DNA of 64,000 nt from Halomonas sp. (GTDB lineage Bacteria > Pseudomonadota > Gammaproteobacteria > Pseudomonadales > Halomonadaceae): NCBI RefSeq assembly GCF_030457605.1, contig NZ_JAKDUR010000001.1, positions 124,001 through 188,000 of the forward strand. Reading direction: 5' to 3'. The position numbers were made by a program, and so were the translations under genes. The notes beneath the pieces were generated by a model that worked only from the letters and a program-made list of their open reading frames with translations, was not told the origin of the DNA and made no database searches. Position 1 is the first letter of the stretch, and each line of letters starts with the position of its first letter. This document shows, piece by piece, positions 29,091-40,507 of this stretch.

Positions 29091-29119
29091 TTATGGGAAA
29101 ACCCGAGCGTTGTGGTCAA
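29090..29119 (-). promoter_or_regulatory. iscR promoter
   Basis: TTGACC (29114-29119), 18 nt, CATAAT (29090-29095), leftward, about 50 nt before the iscR ATG. Good hexamers and spacing for sigma-70. Confidence 0.55.
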
Positions 29120-29155
29120 CCTTTCTCCGGAAGAGCCCCTGAGTCAACCATGAGA

Positions 29156-30028
29156 TCAGCTGTCCTTGTCGCCGGTGGGCGTCTCCCGGTCTGTGGCCTC
29201 GGTACCCCGGGGGGCTTTACCGGGCTGGCGTTGGCCGCAGTCGCTGACGGCTTCATCAAGGACGCTGGCAAAGTCCTCGTCGCGCAGCTCGGGTAAATGG
29301 CCGTTGCGGTAGCTGGCGTCAAGCCGGGTCAGCGTGGCGCACATTTGCTCGATGCGCCCGTCGACGGCGTGCATGTGGTCGAGCATGGCCTGCATCGAGC
29401 GGGCCACCGGGTCGGGCATGTCCTGGCTGACGCCATAGGCATCAAAGCCGAACTTCTGACGCATGGCTTCGCGCCGATCGGGGTCCACGTCAAGCGACCG
29501 TTGTGCATCCGGTTCGGCACGTTTGACGACCTTGCCGGGAATCCCGACCACCGTGGCGTCGGCCGGAACATCCTTGGTGACCACGGCGTTGGAACCGACC
29601 TTGACGCCGGCCTCCAGGGTGAGCGGGCCGAGTATCTTGGCGCCGGCGCCGACAATCACGCCGTCGCCCAGGGTGGGGTGGCGCTTGCCTTTATTCCAGC
29701 TGGTGCCGCCAAGCGTAACGCCGTGGTAGAGCGTGACGTCGTCGCCGATCAGCGCGGTTTCGCCAATCACCACGCCCATGCCGTGATCAATGAAAAAGCG
29801 TCGGCCGATGGTGGCGCCGGGATGAATTTCGATGCCGGTCAAAAACCGCGAAAACGTCGACAGCGTGCGTGCCAGCCACTTGGCATCCTTGCCCCACAGC
29901 CAGTGGTTGAAACGATGCAGCAGCAGCGCGTGCAGGCCGGGGTAGTTGGTCAGCACTTCAAAAAAATTGCGTGCGGCCGGGTCGCGGATAAACACGCTGT
30001 TGATGTCTTCACGCAGGCGTTCAAACAT
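29156..30028 (-). CDS. cysE: Serine O-acetyltransferase CysE (EpsC type)
   Basis: Acetylates serine with acetyl-CoA, committing it to cysteine synthesis. The 290 residues have the short N-terminal helical domain of the EpsC/SAT form, then the left-handed beta-helix of hexapeptide repeats ([65 protein letters not shown]). The catalytic His of DHG and HGVTLGG are present. After about residue 175 comes an unusual polar tail of more than 100 residues that is not part of the fold. Lies between trmJ and iscR, supplying the substrate for the desulfurase next door. Confidence 0.92.
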   Translation of the reverse strand: MFERLREDINSVFIRDPAARNFFEVLTNYPGLHALLLHRFNHWLWGKDAKWLARTLSTFSRFLTGIEIHPGATIGRRFFIDHGMGVVIGETALIGDDVTLYHGVTLGGTSWNKGKRHPTLGDGVIVGAGAKILGPLTLEAGVKVGSNAVVTKDVPADATVVGIPGKVVKRAEPDAQRSLDVDPDRREAMRQKFGFDAYGVSQDMPDPVARSMQAMLDHMHAVDGRIEQMCATLTRLDASYRNGHLPELRDEDFASVLDEAVSDCGQRQPGKAPRGTEATDRETPTGDKDS

Positions 30029-30039
30029 GCGGCTTTCCT

Positions 30040-30831
30040 TCAGTGTGTGGGCGTCCGGGGACCGGAATTATCAGCGCGGCGGCGGGGTGGCTTTATAGTG
30101 GCGGCCTTGTCTGTCGCCGTGAGTATGCCGCGCAGGATGTTGAGTTCGATCTGTTCCGGGCGGGCGCGCATGTACAGCCGGCGCAGGCGCGCCATCAGCT
30201 GGCGCGGCTTGTCCGGATCGTGAAATTCGATCGTGGTCAGGGTGTGCTCAAGGTGTGTAAAGTAGCGCTCCAGGTCGGCGTGAGAGGCCAGACGCTCGTC
30301 GCTGGTGCCGTCTGCACCGGCGGGCGCTGCCTGCTGCTCAAGCCATGCCATGCGGCATTCGTAGGTCACTACCTGCACGGCTGCGGCCAGGTTGAGCGAG
30401 CTAAAGTCGGCATTGGTAGGAATATGCACATGGGCGTGGCAGCGGTGCAGCTCCTCGTTGGTCAGGCCGCTGTCTTCGCGGCCGAATACCAGCGCGACCC
30501 GAGCGTTGTCGTGGCGGCACTCTTCGGGCAGGCGGTGGGCAAGCTCCCGGGGGGAAAGCATTGGCCAGGGCAACGTGCGCGAGCGCGCACTGGCGCCGAC
30601 CACAAAGGTGCAGTCGGCCACGGCTTCATCCAGCGTCTGGCTGACACGGGCGTTGTGTAACAGGTGATCGGCACCCGAGGCGCGGGAAATGCTCTCCTGG
30701 GTGATGATCTCGCCGCGCGGGGCGACCAGCCCCAGGTCGGAAAGCCCCATGTTGTGCATGGCGCGGGCAACACCGCCGATATTGCCGGGGTGGCTGGTGC
30801 CGATAAGGACAGTACGAAGGCGCTCAAGCAT
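30040..30831 (-). CDS. trmJ: tRNA Cm32/Um32 methyltransferase TrmJ
   Basis: SPOUT-class 2'-O-methyltransferase acting at position 32 of the tRNA anticodon loop. The 263 residues show the three SPOUT motifs: [17 protein letters not shown] near the N-terminus, [19 protein letters not shown], and [18 protein letters not shown] in the knot. The C-terminal 80 residues are a basic, helical extension. Divergent from suhB, as in E. coli and Pseudomonas; cysE follows 11 nt after the stop. Confidence 0.95.
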   Translation of the reverse strand: MLERLRTVLIGTSHPGNIGGVARAMHNMGLSDLGLVAPRGEIITQESISRASGADHLLHNARVSQTLDEAVADCTFVVGASARSRTLPWPMLSPRELAHRLPEECRHDNARVALVFGREDSGLTNEELHRCHAHVHIPTNADFSSLNLAAAVQVVTYECRMAWLEQQAAPAGADGTSDERLASHADLERYFTHLEHTLTTIEFHDPDKPRQLMARLRRLYMRARPEQIELNILRGILTATDKAATIKPPRRRADNSGPRTPTH

Positions 30832-30859
30832 TGGCTGACTCGGTCATTGGGGTCCAGTG

Positions 30860-30887
30860 GGTCGGGCTCAGGCAGATGAGCCCGACC
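30860..30887. other. Perfect 11-bp stem-loop upstream of trmJ
   Basis: GGTCGGGCTCA and TGAGCCCGACC flank a 6-nt loop, 29 nt before the trmJ ATG in the divergent trmJ/suhB gap. No U run is present. It may be a leader hairpin of the trmJ mRNA or a protein-binding palindrome. Confidence 0.5.
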
Positions 30888-31035
30888 GGTGTTCAAGGGG
30901 GCACAAGTTTAGCATGACTACGTGGCACCCTTGCACGTGCTCTGCTAGAATCGCCGCCCAACGCGGCTACCGCTATCGCCGCCGCTTCGTTCTTTAACAG
31001 TCCTGTCTTTAACCTTACCGTCACAAGGCTCGCCC

Positions 31036-31830
31036 ATGAATCCGATGGTCCAGTTCACGCTGCGCGCAACGCGCAAGGCCGCTGATCAATTTTTACGTAT
31101 CCGCGAACGTATCGAGAACGCTCACGATGCCGCCAACCTTGAACACCTGCTGGCCGAAACCGCGAGCAAGGCCGAGGCCACTATCGTCCAGCAGCTTGAG
31201 CGTGGTTATCCCCAGCACGGCGTTGCCGGTCGTTTTACGTCGCACCGAGCCGGCGAAGGGGACGGCCGCGATACCGTCTGGAAAATCGAACCGATCCACG
31301 GCTACTCCAGCCTCTCGGTAGCCGGCGCGGACTTTGCGCTGTCGGTGGTATGTCTGGTTAAAGGCAGGCCTGAGCACGCGGTGATCGTCTGCCCCTTCTC
31401 CGACGATGAGTACATCGCCAGCCGCGGCAGCGGCGCTCAGCATAACGACAAGCGCATGCGCGTCAGCAAGCCCACCGCACTAGCGGGTACGCGTATCGCC
31501 ATGAGCCTGCCGCCCCTTGACCTGCGCAGCCGCCATTTGCCCGCCTACCTCACATTGACCCAACAGCTCGCCCCGAGCGCGGATACGCTGATTGCCACCG
31601 GCAGCGGCCTGCTGGATATTTGTGAAGTGGCCGCCGGGCGCGTGAGTAGTGCCTTTGTGCTGGGGCTTGAAGAACAGGACATGCACGCTGGCATGCTGTT
31701 TTTGAAAGAAGCCGGCGCATTGACCGGGACCCCGGATGGCCGCCCCGATATCAAGGCAGACGGCATGTTGATGGCCGCCGGCCCCAGGCTTTACAAGGCG
31801 CTGGTCAGGCAGCTGACGCCGCACTTTTAA
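31036..31830 (+). CDS. suhB: SuhB-family protein with a degenerate catalytic site
   Basis: Inositol-monophosphatase-fold protein; E. coli SuhB is a Nus-complex factor in rRNA transcription. The 264 residues align over their full length (NPMVQFTLRATRKA start; LDICEVAAGRV; HAGMLFLKEAGAL). The metal-binding residues are largely lost: the VTxxD Asp is gone (LLAETASKAE), the EE of TEESG is replaced (FTSHRAG), and the hallmark DPLDGT reads EPIHGY. Only the C-terminal Asp (EEQDMHAG) remains. Phosphatase activity is therefore doubtful, while a structural antitermination role fits. Divergent from trmJ; followed by a strong terminator. Confidence 0.85.
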   Translation: MNPMVQFTLRATRKAADQFLRIRERIENAHDAANLEHLLAETASKAEATIVQQLERGYPQHGVAGRFTSHRAGEGDGRDTVWKIEPIHGYSSLSVAGADFALSVVCLVKGRPEHAVIVCPFSDDEYIASRGSGAQHNDKRMRVSKPTALAGTRIAMSLPPLDLRSRHLPAYLTLTQQLAPSADTLIATGSGLLDICEVAAGRVSSAFVLGLEEQDMHAGMLFLKEAGALTGTPDGRPDIKADGMLMAAGPRLYKALVRQLTPHF

Positions 31831-31860
31831 TGGCCTGCTGTAGGGTGTGATACCCGCCAA

Positions 31861-31902
31861 AAAAAAGCGCCCCTGCCGGCTAGCCGGCGGGGGCGCTTTT
31901 TT
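31861..31902. terminator. Bidirectional rho-independent terminator between suhB and secF
   Basis: A GC-rich stem (GCGCCCC-TGCCGGC / GCCGGCG-GGGGCGC) with a 2-nt TA centre, flanked by AAAAAA on the left and TTTTTT on the right. It therefore works for suhB (rightward) and secF (leftward). Confidence 0.92.
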
Positions 31903-31918
31903 GATGTGAGCCGGAACG

Positions 31919-32845
31919 CTAAGGCAGCTCTTCCTCTTCTTCGTCCTGGGTTTTTTGCGGAGGAATCAGGTCTTCACGGCTGAGTTTCAGCGGAATCAGC
32001 AGCGCGCCGGAGATGTAGATCGATGAGAACGTACCCACCACGATGCCGATAAGCAGGGCGATGGAGAAGTTTTCGATCATGTCGCCGCCGAGTATCAGCA
32101 GTGCCAGAAGTACCAGTAGCGTCGTCCCTGATGTGGCAAGCGTGCGCGACAGCGTGGCATTGATGGACTCGTTGATGATGCTGCTCATGTCGGTGATCTG
32201 CGAGGTACGAATGGTTTCGCGTATGCGGTCATACACCACAATGGTGTCGTTGAGCGAGTAGCCGATCACCGCAAGAATCGCCGCCAGCACCGTCAGGTCA
32301 AACTCCAGCCCGAAGAGCGCAAACAGGCCAATGACGATAATCACATCGTGCAGCAGGGCCAGCAGGGCACCAATGGCGAACTTGTACTGAAAACGGAATG
32401 CCACGTAAAGCATGACCACGCCAAGGGCCACCAGCATGCCCAGACCACTCTGGTCGCGCAGCTGGTCGCCCACCTGGGCACCGACAAACTCGGCGCGCAC
32501 CAGGTCCACATTGGCGCCGGCGTCACGCAGCAGCGTAACGACGTTGTTGCCCACCTCGGCATCAAAGGCCTGCTGTAGGCGGATCAATACTTCTGTTGTG
32601 GCGCCAAAGGTCTGGACGGCGACATCCTGAAAGCCATGCTGCTCCAGGGTCTGGCGAATGCCGTCAAGCGCCGGGGCCGTGGCGTAGCGCACTTCGATCA
32701 GCGTGCCGCCGGTAAAGTCCAGCCCCAGATTGAGCTGCTGAACAATCAGGGCGCCAATCGACACCAGCAGCATGATGCCCGAGAGGATCAGCGCCAGATA
32801 GCGCCGCCCCATAAAGTCGATTTGCCGGTTTGTCAGGGATTTCAT
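31919..32845 (-). CDS. secF: Protein translocase subunit SecF
   Basis: With SecD, uses the proton or sodium gradient to pull exported proteins across the membrane. The 308 residues have six predicted membrane helices and the motif GLDFTGGTLIEVRYA after helix 1; the conserved helix-4/5 region reads AVIGYSLNDTIVVYDRIRE. The track uses a GTG at 32851; ATG 32845 (MKSLTNRQIDF) with AGAGGTGGTA is more likely. Acidic C-terminus (DEEEEELP). Lies 35 nt after secD. Confidence 0.95.
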   Translation of the reverse strand: MKSLTNRQIDFMGRRYLALILSGIMLLVSIGALIVQQLNLGLDFTGGTLIEVRYATAPALDGIRQTLEQHGFQDVAVQTFGATTEVLIRLQQAFDAEVGNNVVTLLRDAGANVDLVRAEFVGAQVGDQLRDQSGLGMLVALGVVMLYVAFRFQYKFAIGALLALLHDVIIVIGLFALFGLEFDLTVLAAILAVIGYSLNDTIVVYDRIRETIRTSQITDMSSIINESINATLSRTLATSGTTLLVLLALLILGGDMIENFSIALLIGIVVGTFSSIYISGALLIPLKLSREDLIPPQKTQDEEEEELP

Positions 32846-32880
32846 TACCACCTCTTGAAGTCTGGGCTATGCGCCGGGAG

Positions 32881-34737
32881 TCAAATCCAGAGCTTTTTCA
32901 CCGGCTTGCCGCCGTAGGTCAGATTGACCATGGCGCGCGAGACCAGAAGCGCTGTGAACATGGAGGTCAGGATGCCGATGGAAAGTGTAACGGCAAAGCC
33001 CTTGACCGGCCCGGTACCAATCGAGAACAGAATCACCGCGACCAGCAGCGTGGTGATGTTGGCATCCACGATTGAGGTAAAGGCGCGTTCGTAGCCGGCG
33101 TGAATGGCCTGCTGGGCAGACAGCCCGTTGCGCAGCTCTTCACGAATACGTTCGAATATCAGCACGTTGGCATCCACTGCCATGCCCAGCGTCAGCACGA
33201 TGCCGGCAATGCCGGGCAGCGTCAGTGTGGCGCCCAGAAGCGACATGACGGCGACCAGCAGCGTCAGGTTGAACGCCAGCGCGATGTTGGCAAAGATGCC
33301 GAACACCTTGTAGCGCACCAGCATGAACGCGACGACCAGCAGCAGGCCGAGCTGTACGGAAAGCAGGCCGCGTTCGATATTTTTCTGCCCCAGGCTTGGG
33401 CCGATAGTGCGTTCCTGCACGAAGTAGATCGGTGCGGCAAGGGAGCCCGAACGCAGCAGCAGGGCGAGTTCCGACGACTCGGAGGACGATTCCAGCCCGG
33501 TAATGCGGAAGCTGTTGCCGAAAGCGCTCTGAATGGTGGCCAGACTGATAATGCCACGTTCCACGTAGGGGTCGCGGACGGTGGTGATTTCGCCAGTTTC
33601 CGGGTCGGTGACCTTGCGATCTTCACTCTTGTGCTCGATGAACACGACCGCCATGTTCCGACCAATGTTGGTGCGCGTGGCGCGGTTCATTAACGTGCCG
33701 CCGGTGCCGTCCAGGTTGATGCTGACCTGGGGGCCGCCGTTTTCGTCAAAGCTTTGACTGGCGCTGGAGACGCTGTCACCGGTAATGATCACGTCGCGCA
33801 ATACCGTGGCTTCGCGTGCCGGTGAATTGCGAAAGGCGATGGTTTCGGTTTCACGCTCGGGGGTGTCCGGCCGCGCTTCCAGACGAAACTCCAGGTTGGC
33901 CGTGGCACCGACGATGCGCTTGGCCGCAGTGGTGTCCTGCACGCCCGGGAGTTCGACCACGATGCGGTTGGGGCCCTGGCGTTGCACCTTGGGTTCGGCC
34001 ACGCCCAGCTCGTTGACGCGGTTACGCAGCGTCGTGAGGTTCTGGTTGATGGCGTAGTCCTGAATCTCGTTGACCTTCTGGTCGGTCAGCGACATGACAA
34101 GCGTTGCTCCGCGGCCCTCACCTTCGTTCTGGTAATCAAACTCGGGAAATTCGCGGCTGATCAGGCTGCGTGCCGTATCGCGATCATCAGCGCTGGCAAA
34201 CTCCAGCGATAGCGAGCGATCGTCAATTTCGGTGTTGCGGTAGCGGATGCGTTCGTCGCGCAGCAGCTCGCGCATGGCACTGGCGTTGACTTCCAGGCGC
34301 TGGGTGAGAGCGGCTTCCATATCCACTTCCAGCAGAAAGTGTACGCCGCCGCGCAGGTCAAGCCCCAGCGTCATGGGCGAGGCGTTAAACGCCTTGAGCC
34401 AGCCCGGCGTGGCCTCGGCAAGGTTGAGGGCGACCGTGGCATCCTCATCGTCCAGGGTGGCGCTGATGATATCCCTGGCGCGAAGCTGGTCGTCGGCGTT
34501 TTCAAGCCGCAGCAGCCACTGGCCGTTTTGCTGCTCAATGCGTTTGACGGCGATATCATTGTCGTCCAGGGCACTGCTCACGCGCTCAAGCTTGCGCTCA
34601 CTCAGCGAGCTGTTGCCTTGGGTGCTGATCTGAACGGCGGGATCTTCGGGAAACAGGTTGGGAAGCGAGTAAATCAGGCCAGCCAGCAAAACGACCAGAA
34701 TAATCAGATACTTCCACAGGGGGTAACGGTTGAGCAT
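32881..34737 (-). CDS. secD: Protein translocase subunit SecD
   Basis: RND-type partner of SecF. The 618 residues show helix 1 (YPLWKYLIILVVLLAGLIYSLPNLF), a large periplasmic P1 region (about 35-440) with GLDLRGGVHFLLEVDME, the D2/D4 segment ERTIGPSLGQKNIERG, and helices 2-6 with GMAVDANVLIFERIREELRNG. ATG 34737 (MLNRYPLWK) is used; the track's 23-residue upstream extension is polar and not conserved. The gap to yajC holds two perfect stem-loops that may separate secDF expression from yajC. Confidence 0.96.
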   Translation of the reverse strand: MLNRYPLWKYLIILVVLLAGLIYSLPNLFPEDPAVQISTQGNSSLSERKLERVSSALDDNDIAVKRIEQQNGQWLLRLENADDQLRARDIISATLDDEDATVALNLAEATPGWLKAFNASPMTLGLDLRGGVHFLLEVDMEAALTQRLEVNASAMRELLRDERIRYRNTEIDDRSLSLEFASADDRDTARSLISREFPEFDYQNEGEGRGATLVMSLTDQKVNEIQDYAINQNLTTLRNRVNELGVAEPKVQRQGPNRIVVELPGVQDTTAAKRIVGATANLEFRLEARPDTPERETETIAFRNSPAREATVLRDVIITGDSVSSASQSFDENGGPQVSINLDGTGGTLMNRATRTNIGRNMAVVFIEHKSEDRKVTDPETGEITTVRDPYVERGIISLATIQSAFGNSFRITGLESSSESSELALLLRSGSLAAPIYFVQERTIGPSLGQKNIERGLLSVQLGLLLVVAFMLVRYKVFGIFANIALAFNLTLLVAVMSLLGATLTLPGIAGIVLTLGMAVDANVLIFERIREELRNGLSAQQAIHAGYERAFTSIVDANITTLLVAVILFSIGTGPVKGFAVTLSIGILTSMFTALLVSRAMVNLTYGGKPVKKLWI

Positions 34738-34768
34738 GTAAGCCCTGCCTTCAATAACGAACGGAATG

Positions 34769-34793
34769 CTGCGCGCTGACGGGCAGCGCGCAG
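34769..34793 (-). other. Perfect 10-bp stem-loop in the secD leader
   Basis: CTGCGCGCTG and CAGCGCGCAG around a 5-nt loop, about 30 nt upstream of the secD ATG. There is no U tract. It is close enough to influence ribosome loading. Confidence 0.55.
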
Positions 34794-34821
34794 CAAGGCT
34801 TGCCATCGTTCACCGTGGCAT

Positions 34822-34853
34822 CCCTGCCGGTGTACAGGCGGCGTCCGGCAGGG
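34822..34853 (-). other. Second inverted repeat after yajC
   Basis: CCCTGCCGG and CCGGCAGGG, 9 bp each, with a 14-nt loop, 12 nt downstream of the yajC stop. No U run follows, so termination is uncertain; it could be an attenuator or an mRNA-stability element. Confidence 0.5.
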
Positions 34854-34865
34854 GCGGGGCGATGG

Positions 34866-35198
34866 TCAGATGGACTTGATGGTGCCCTTGGGCAGCACGG
34901 CGGCAACGGCGCTTTTCTGCACGTTCACGTTGGTGCCGTCGGCGACTTCCATGCTGAGGAATTCGTCGCTGACCTTGGTGATGCGCCCGACCAGACCGCC
35001 ACCGATGACGATTTCGTCACCCTTGTCCAGGTTGCCGATCAGCTGCTTGTGCTGCTTGGCGCGCTTGGCCTGGGGGCGCCAGAGCAGGAAGTAGAAAATC
35101 ACGACAAAGCCGACCAGCATGACAATCTGGGCGATACCGCCGCCGGCAGCGCCGCCGGCGTCCTGGGCGTGGGCTTGGGAGATGAAAAAATCCAGCAT
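34866..35198 (-). CDS. yajC: Preprotein translocase subunit YajC
   Basis: Small single-helix membrane protein of the SecDF-YajC complex. The 110 residues begin MLDFFISQAHAQDAGGAAGG, have one membrane helix (IAQIVMLVGFVVIFYFLLWRPQ, about 23-44) and a cytosolic YajC domain (RPQAKRAKQHKQLIGNLDKGDEIVIGGGLVGRI). Length and motifs match the family. Follows tgt by 96 nt and precedes secD in the normal queA-tgt-yajC-secD-secF order. Confidence 0.97.
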   Translation of the reverse strand: MLDFFISQAHAQDAGGAAGGGIAQIVMLVGFVVIFYFLLWRPQAKRAKQHKQLIGNLDKGDEIVIGGGLVGRITKVSDEFLSMEVADGTNVNVQKSAVAAVLPKGTIKSI

Positions 35199-35294
35199 TC
35201 AAAACACTCCTGGGTTGACGGGTAAATAAGCGTCTAATGGGCCTGAAAACAGGCAGATGGGGCTGTTGTTCGGGAACGACGTGCCCGCCAGCGG

Positions 35295-37552
<2,258 letters not shown>

Positions 37553-37653
37553 GGCAAGGCTCGTGGTTCAGTCAAAGGGGAATGAAAAGCAGGGTTTGGT
37601 AAAAACCGGGCGCCTAGGATAGCGCCTCGGCGCGATAAAGTCAGGCGTTACAA

Positions 37654-37681
37654 TTGACGTAAAAGGATGATGGCGTATAAT
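37654..37681 (+). promoter_or_regulatory. tRNA-Leu promoter
   Basis: TTGACG (37654-37659), 16 nt, and a perfect TATAAT (37676-37681), ending 11 nt before the mature tRNA 5' end. A strong sigma-70 promoter. Confidence 0.85.
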
Positions 37682-37692
37682 GCCCGCCTGTT

Positions 37693-37777
37693 GCCGGTGT
37701 GGTGGAATTGGTAGACGCAGTGGATTCAAAATCCGCCGCCTTCGGGCGTGCCGGTTCGAGTCCGGCCACCGGCACCA
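37693..37777 (+). tRNA. tRNA-Leu (anticodon CAA)
   Basis: An 85-nt tRNA with encoded CCA. The acceptor stem GCCGGTG pairs with CACCGGC; the D arm is TGGTGGAATTGGTAGAC; the anticodon arm GGATT-CAA-AATCC puts CAA at 37727-37729, reading UUG. A long variable arm (class II) and the T arm GGTTCGAGTCC follow. It resembles E. coli leuX. It is a single gene, not part of a tRNA cluster. Confidence 0.97.
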
Positions 37778-37788
37778 TTGAATACGAG

Positions 37789-37823
37789 AAAAGGCCCGAT
37801 GCTTTATGCGTCGGGCCTTTTTT
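37789..37823. terminator. Bidirectional terminator between tRNA-Leu and hexR
   Basis: AAAAGGCCCGA and TCGGGCCTTTTTT form a stem with an A run on one side and a U run on the other. It ends the tRNA transcript and probably also hexR, whose stop lies 10 nt away. Confidence 0.88.
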
Positions 37824-37832
37824 GTTGGCAGC

Positions 37833-38699
37833 TTACTTGTCGCCACGCTTTTCTACCGGAAAGCGGGTGTCGCGCAGGCTGTCCTTGATCTTTTTCAGGT
37901 GGGGCAGAAACGCTTCGCCACGGCGCAGGGTGACGCCGGTGGCCAGCGTATCGACCAGCGCCAGCTGGATCATGCGCGACGTCATGGGCATATAATGGTC
38001 GGTATCTTCGGGTGTTACGACACCCAGAATGGCGCTGCATTCATGGGTCAGTGGTGAGTCAGGGGCGGTAATGCCCAGCACCACGGCGCCGGATTCCCTG
38101 GCTACCCGGGCGATGTCCACAAGCTCCCGGGTGCGCCCGGTATAGGAGATCACCACCACGACGTCGCCGGTGTGACAGGCGGCCGCGACCATACGCTGCA
38201 TGAGGATGTCGACGTAGGCCATGACCGGCAGGTTGAAGCGGAAGAATTTGTGCTGGGCATCCTGTGCCACAGCCCCCGAAGCGCCCAATCCGAAAAAATG
38301 AATCTGCTTGGCCTGAGTGAGGTAGTCCACCATGCGTTCGACGGCGTCCATGTCGATACCCTGGCGTGCCTCGTCAAGGGCGGCAATCGTGGCGCCGAAG
38401 ATCTTGTTGGTATACTGGCTGGCGTTGTCGCCGGGTTCCACCGCGCGGGTGACGTAGGGCGTGCCGCCGGCTAGGCTTTGGGCCAGCTTGATTTTGAAAT
38501 CCGGATAGCCCTTGGCGCCGAAATTGCGGCAAAAGCGATTGACCGTGGGTTCGCTGACCCCGGCGGCCTGAGCAAGGCTTGCGATGCTCAGGCTGGTCGC
38601 AGCGGCCGGGTCATCGAGAATCACGCAGGCGACTTTGCGTTCCGAGCGGTTGAGGTCTTCCTGACGCTGGCGTAAGCGGTCGAGCAGGTCGTGGGCCAT
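37833..38699 (-). CDS. hexR: RpiR/MurR-family sugar-phosphate regulator HexR
   Basis: Repressor of central carbon genes that in Pseudomonas and other gammaproteobacteria responds to KDPG, the Entner-Doudoroff intermediate. The 288 residues have an N-terminal HTH_6 domain (about 1-78; [33 protein letters not shown]) and a C-terminal SIS domain (about 120-260; [22 protein letters not shown] and [18 protein letters not shown]). ATG 38699 has GGAG 7 nt before it; the track start is 20 codons upstream. Here it is not next to zwf, edd or eda, so its targets lie elsewhere. Confidence 0.88.
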   Translation of the reverse strand: MAHDLLDRLRQRQEDLNRSERKVACVILDDPAAATSLSIASLAQAAGVSEPTVNRFCRNFGAKGYPDFKIKLAQSLAGGTPYVTRAVEPGDNASQYTNKIFGATIAALDEARQGIDMDAVERMVDYLTQAKQIHFFGLGASGAVAQDAQHKFFRFNLPVMAYVDILMQRMVAAACHTGDVVVVISYTGRTRELVDIARVARESGAVVLGITAPDSPLTHECSAILGVVTPEDTDHYMPMTSRMIQLALVDTLATGVTLRRGEAFLPHLKKIKDSLRDTRFPVEKRGDK

Positions 38700-38722
38700 C
38701 AAGGTCTCCATAAGGGGTGGCG

Positions 38723-40465
38723 TCAGGCTGGCCGGGGTGTGTGTTCCCAGGTGGTGCACAGCTCGATGAAGTCAGCGGCGGGCAGCGGCCGTGAATAAAA
38801 ATACCCCTGCATGATTTCGCAGCCGATGGAACGCAGGTAGTCGGCCTGAGCCGGGGTTTCAATGCCCTCGGCCACCACGTTGCAGCCGACGCCGTGCGCC
38901 AGCTGGGTAATGGTGCGTGCCAGCTGGCGATCCACGAGGCTTTCTTCCAGATCCATGACAAAGGCGCGATCGATTTTCAGCGTCGAGAGCGGCAGGGTTT
39001 TCAGGTAGGCAAGGGATGAGTGCCCGGTGCCGAAATCGTCTACCGCGACGGCAATGCCGGCGGTATGCAGCTGTTCCAGCTGCTGACGGGCATTGGTGAT
39101 GTCGTTCATCAGGCCGGACTCGGTCACCTCAAGGCTCAGATGGGCAAGCTCGACGCCATGACGCTTGATTTGGGTAAGCAGTGTATCGGCAAAGTCGCGA
39201 CGACTTAACTGGCGCGCCGAGACGTTGATGGCGATGTTGAAATCTGCCGTCATCCAGGCGGCGTCCTGCCACTCGGCAATAAAGCCAAGCGCCTGTTCAA
39301 TGACCCAGTTGCCGATCGCGAAAATGTCGCCGCTGGCTTCGGCAAGGGGGATGAAAAGCCCCGGTGACACGTGACCGAGCTCGGGATGATACCAGCGTAA
39401 CAACGCCTCGGCACCGATCACACGATGATGCAGGGCGCATATTTTGGGCTGAAACGCTAACGACATTTCATGGCGCGATGTGGCGTCGCGCAGGGCTCGC
39501 TGCACGTGCAGGCGTTGGCGCTGCTGGTCTTCGAGGTCCTGGGAATAGTGCTGTAAACGCACGCCATTGCTTTGGGGGAGCGCCAGCGCCGCCATTTGTA
39601 CCAGCCGGTCGGGATCGAAATGCCCGGCGGCTTCACTGATGCCGATGCGCGCATTGACGCTGAGCAACAGGTCATCCACCAGCAGGTCCTGCTCGAAGGT
39701 GTGCAGTAGCGTAATGCCCAGCGTGCCAAGCGCTGCGGGTGTGTGGCCGGGAGCGATGACAAGAAATTCGCTGCCGCCCCAGAGCCCGAGCTGGTGATTG
39801 TCATCGAGCGGGTTGCCCAGCGTGCTGCCGAGCTGTTTCAGCAGCCGTTCAGCCACGCTGTAGCCGTGCAGGCGGATGATGTCGTCGATGCCGTCCACGG
39901 CGATAAACAAAAGCCCCGCTCCGTTGGCGCTCATGGCGGTTTCGCGCAGGGACTGGGTAAGACCGCGGCGGTTGGCCAGCCGGGTAATGGGGTCGGTGCG
40001 CGACTGGTAATCAAGCTCGCGGGTGCGTTTGGCGACCATCTGCTCAAGCGTGGCGGCCTGCTGGTCGCGTATGCTGAAACGCTGCTCGATTTCGAGAATA
40101 TTACGTATACGCTGCAGCACTTCGTCGTGCTTGAACGGTTTGGTAAGAAAGTCGCGTACGCCCATTTCCAGCGCCCGGTGGCGGGTAGCATCGTCAACCT
40201 GCGCAGTCAGTACGATAACCGGCGGCATGTCGCCGACAAAGTGCTCGCGTAGCTGTTCGATGACGCCATAGCCGTCAAGGTGGGGCATGCGGATATCGAG
40301 CAACAGCAGATCGGGACGGACTGCGCGGCAATAGCCCAGCACTTCGCGAGGGTCGCTCAGGCCGTGGACGTGATCAAAGCCGTGGTCATCCAGCAGGTCC
40401 AGTATCATCTCCACGTTGACGGGATTGTCGTCGACAACGAGGAGGTGTTTGGTGGCGAGCGTCAT
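38723..40465 (-). CDS. Response regulator with REC, degenerate GGDEF and EAL domains
   Basis: A c-di-GMP signalling protein of 580 residues. REC domain (about 6-125): DDNPVN, phosphorylation Asp in [15 protein letters not shown], Lys in LTKPFKH. A coiled-coil linker and a GGDEF domain (about 155-310) follow; its active loop reads GGSEF and no RxxD I-site precedes it, so cyclase activity is unlikely. The EAL domain (about 325-570) keeps all catalytic marks: EALLRW, NVSARQL, LEVTESG, DDFGTG, LKIDRAF and AEGIET. It should be a phosphodiesterase controlled by phosphorylation. It lies 42 nt downstream of the hybrid kinase, its likely partner. Confidence 0.9.
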   Translation of the reverse strand: MTLATKHLLVVDDNPVNVEMILDLLDDHGFDHVHGLSDPREVLGYCRAVRPDLLLLDIRMPHLDGYGVIEQLREHFVGDMPPVIVLTAQVDDATRHRALEMGVRDFLTKPFKHDEVLQRIRNILEIEQRFSIRDQQAATLEQMVAKRTRELDYQSRTDPITRLANRRGLTQSLRETAMSANGAGLLFIAVDGIDDIIRLHGYSVAERLLKQLGSTLGNPLDDNHQLGLWGGSEFLVIAPGHTPAALGTLGITLLHTFEQDLLVDDLLLSVNARIGISEAAGHFDPDRLVQMAALALPQSNGVRLQHYSQDLEDQQRQRLHVQRALRDATSRHEMSLAFQPKICALHHRVIGAEALLRWYHPELGHVSPGLFIPLAEASGDIFAIGNWVIEQALGFIAEWQDAAWMTADFNIAINVSARQLSRRDFADTLLTQIKRHGVELAHLSLEVTESGLMNDITNARQQLEQLHTAGIAVAVDDFGTGHSSLAYLKTLPLSTLKIDRAFVMDLEESLVDRQLARTITQLAHGVGCNVVAEGIETPAQADYLRSIGCEIMQGYFYSRPLPAADFIELCTTWEHTPRPA

Positions 40466-40507
40466 GGTGTCTTCCCTGTCTGCTTGCGGTGCTATATATG
40501 GCCGCGC

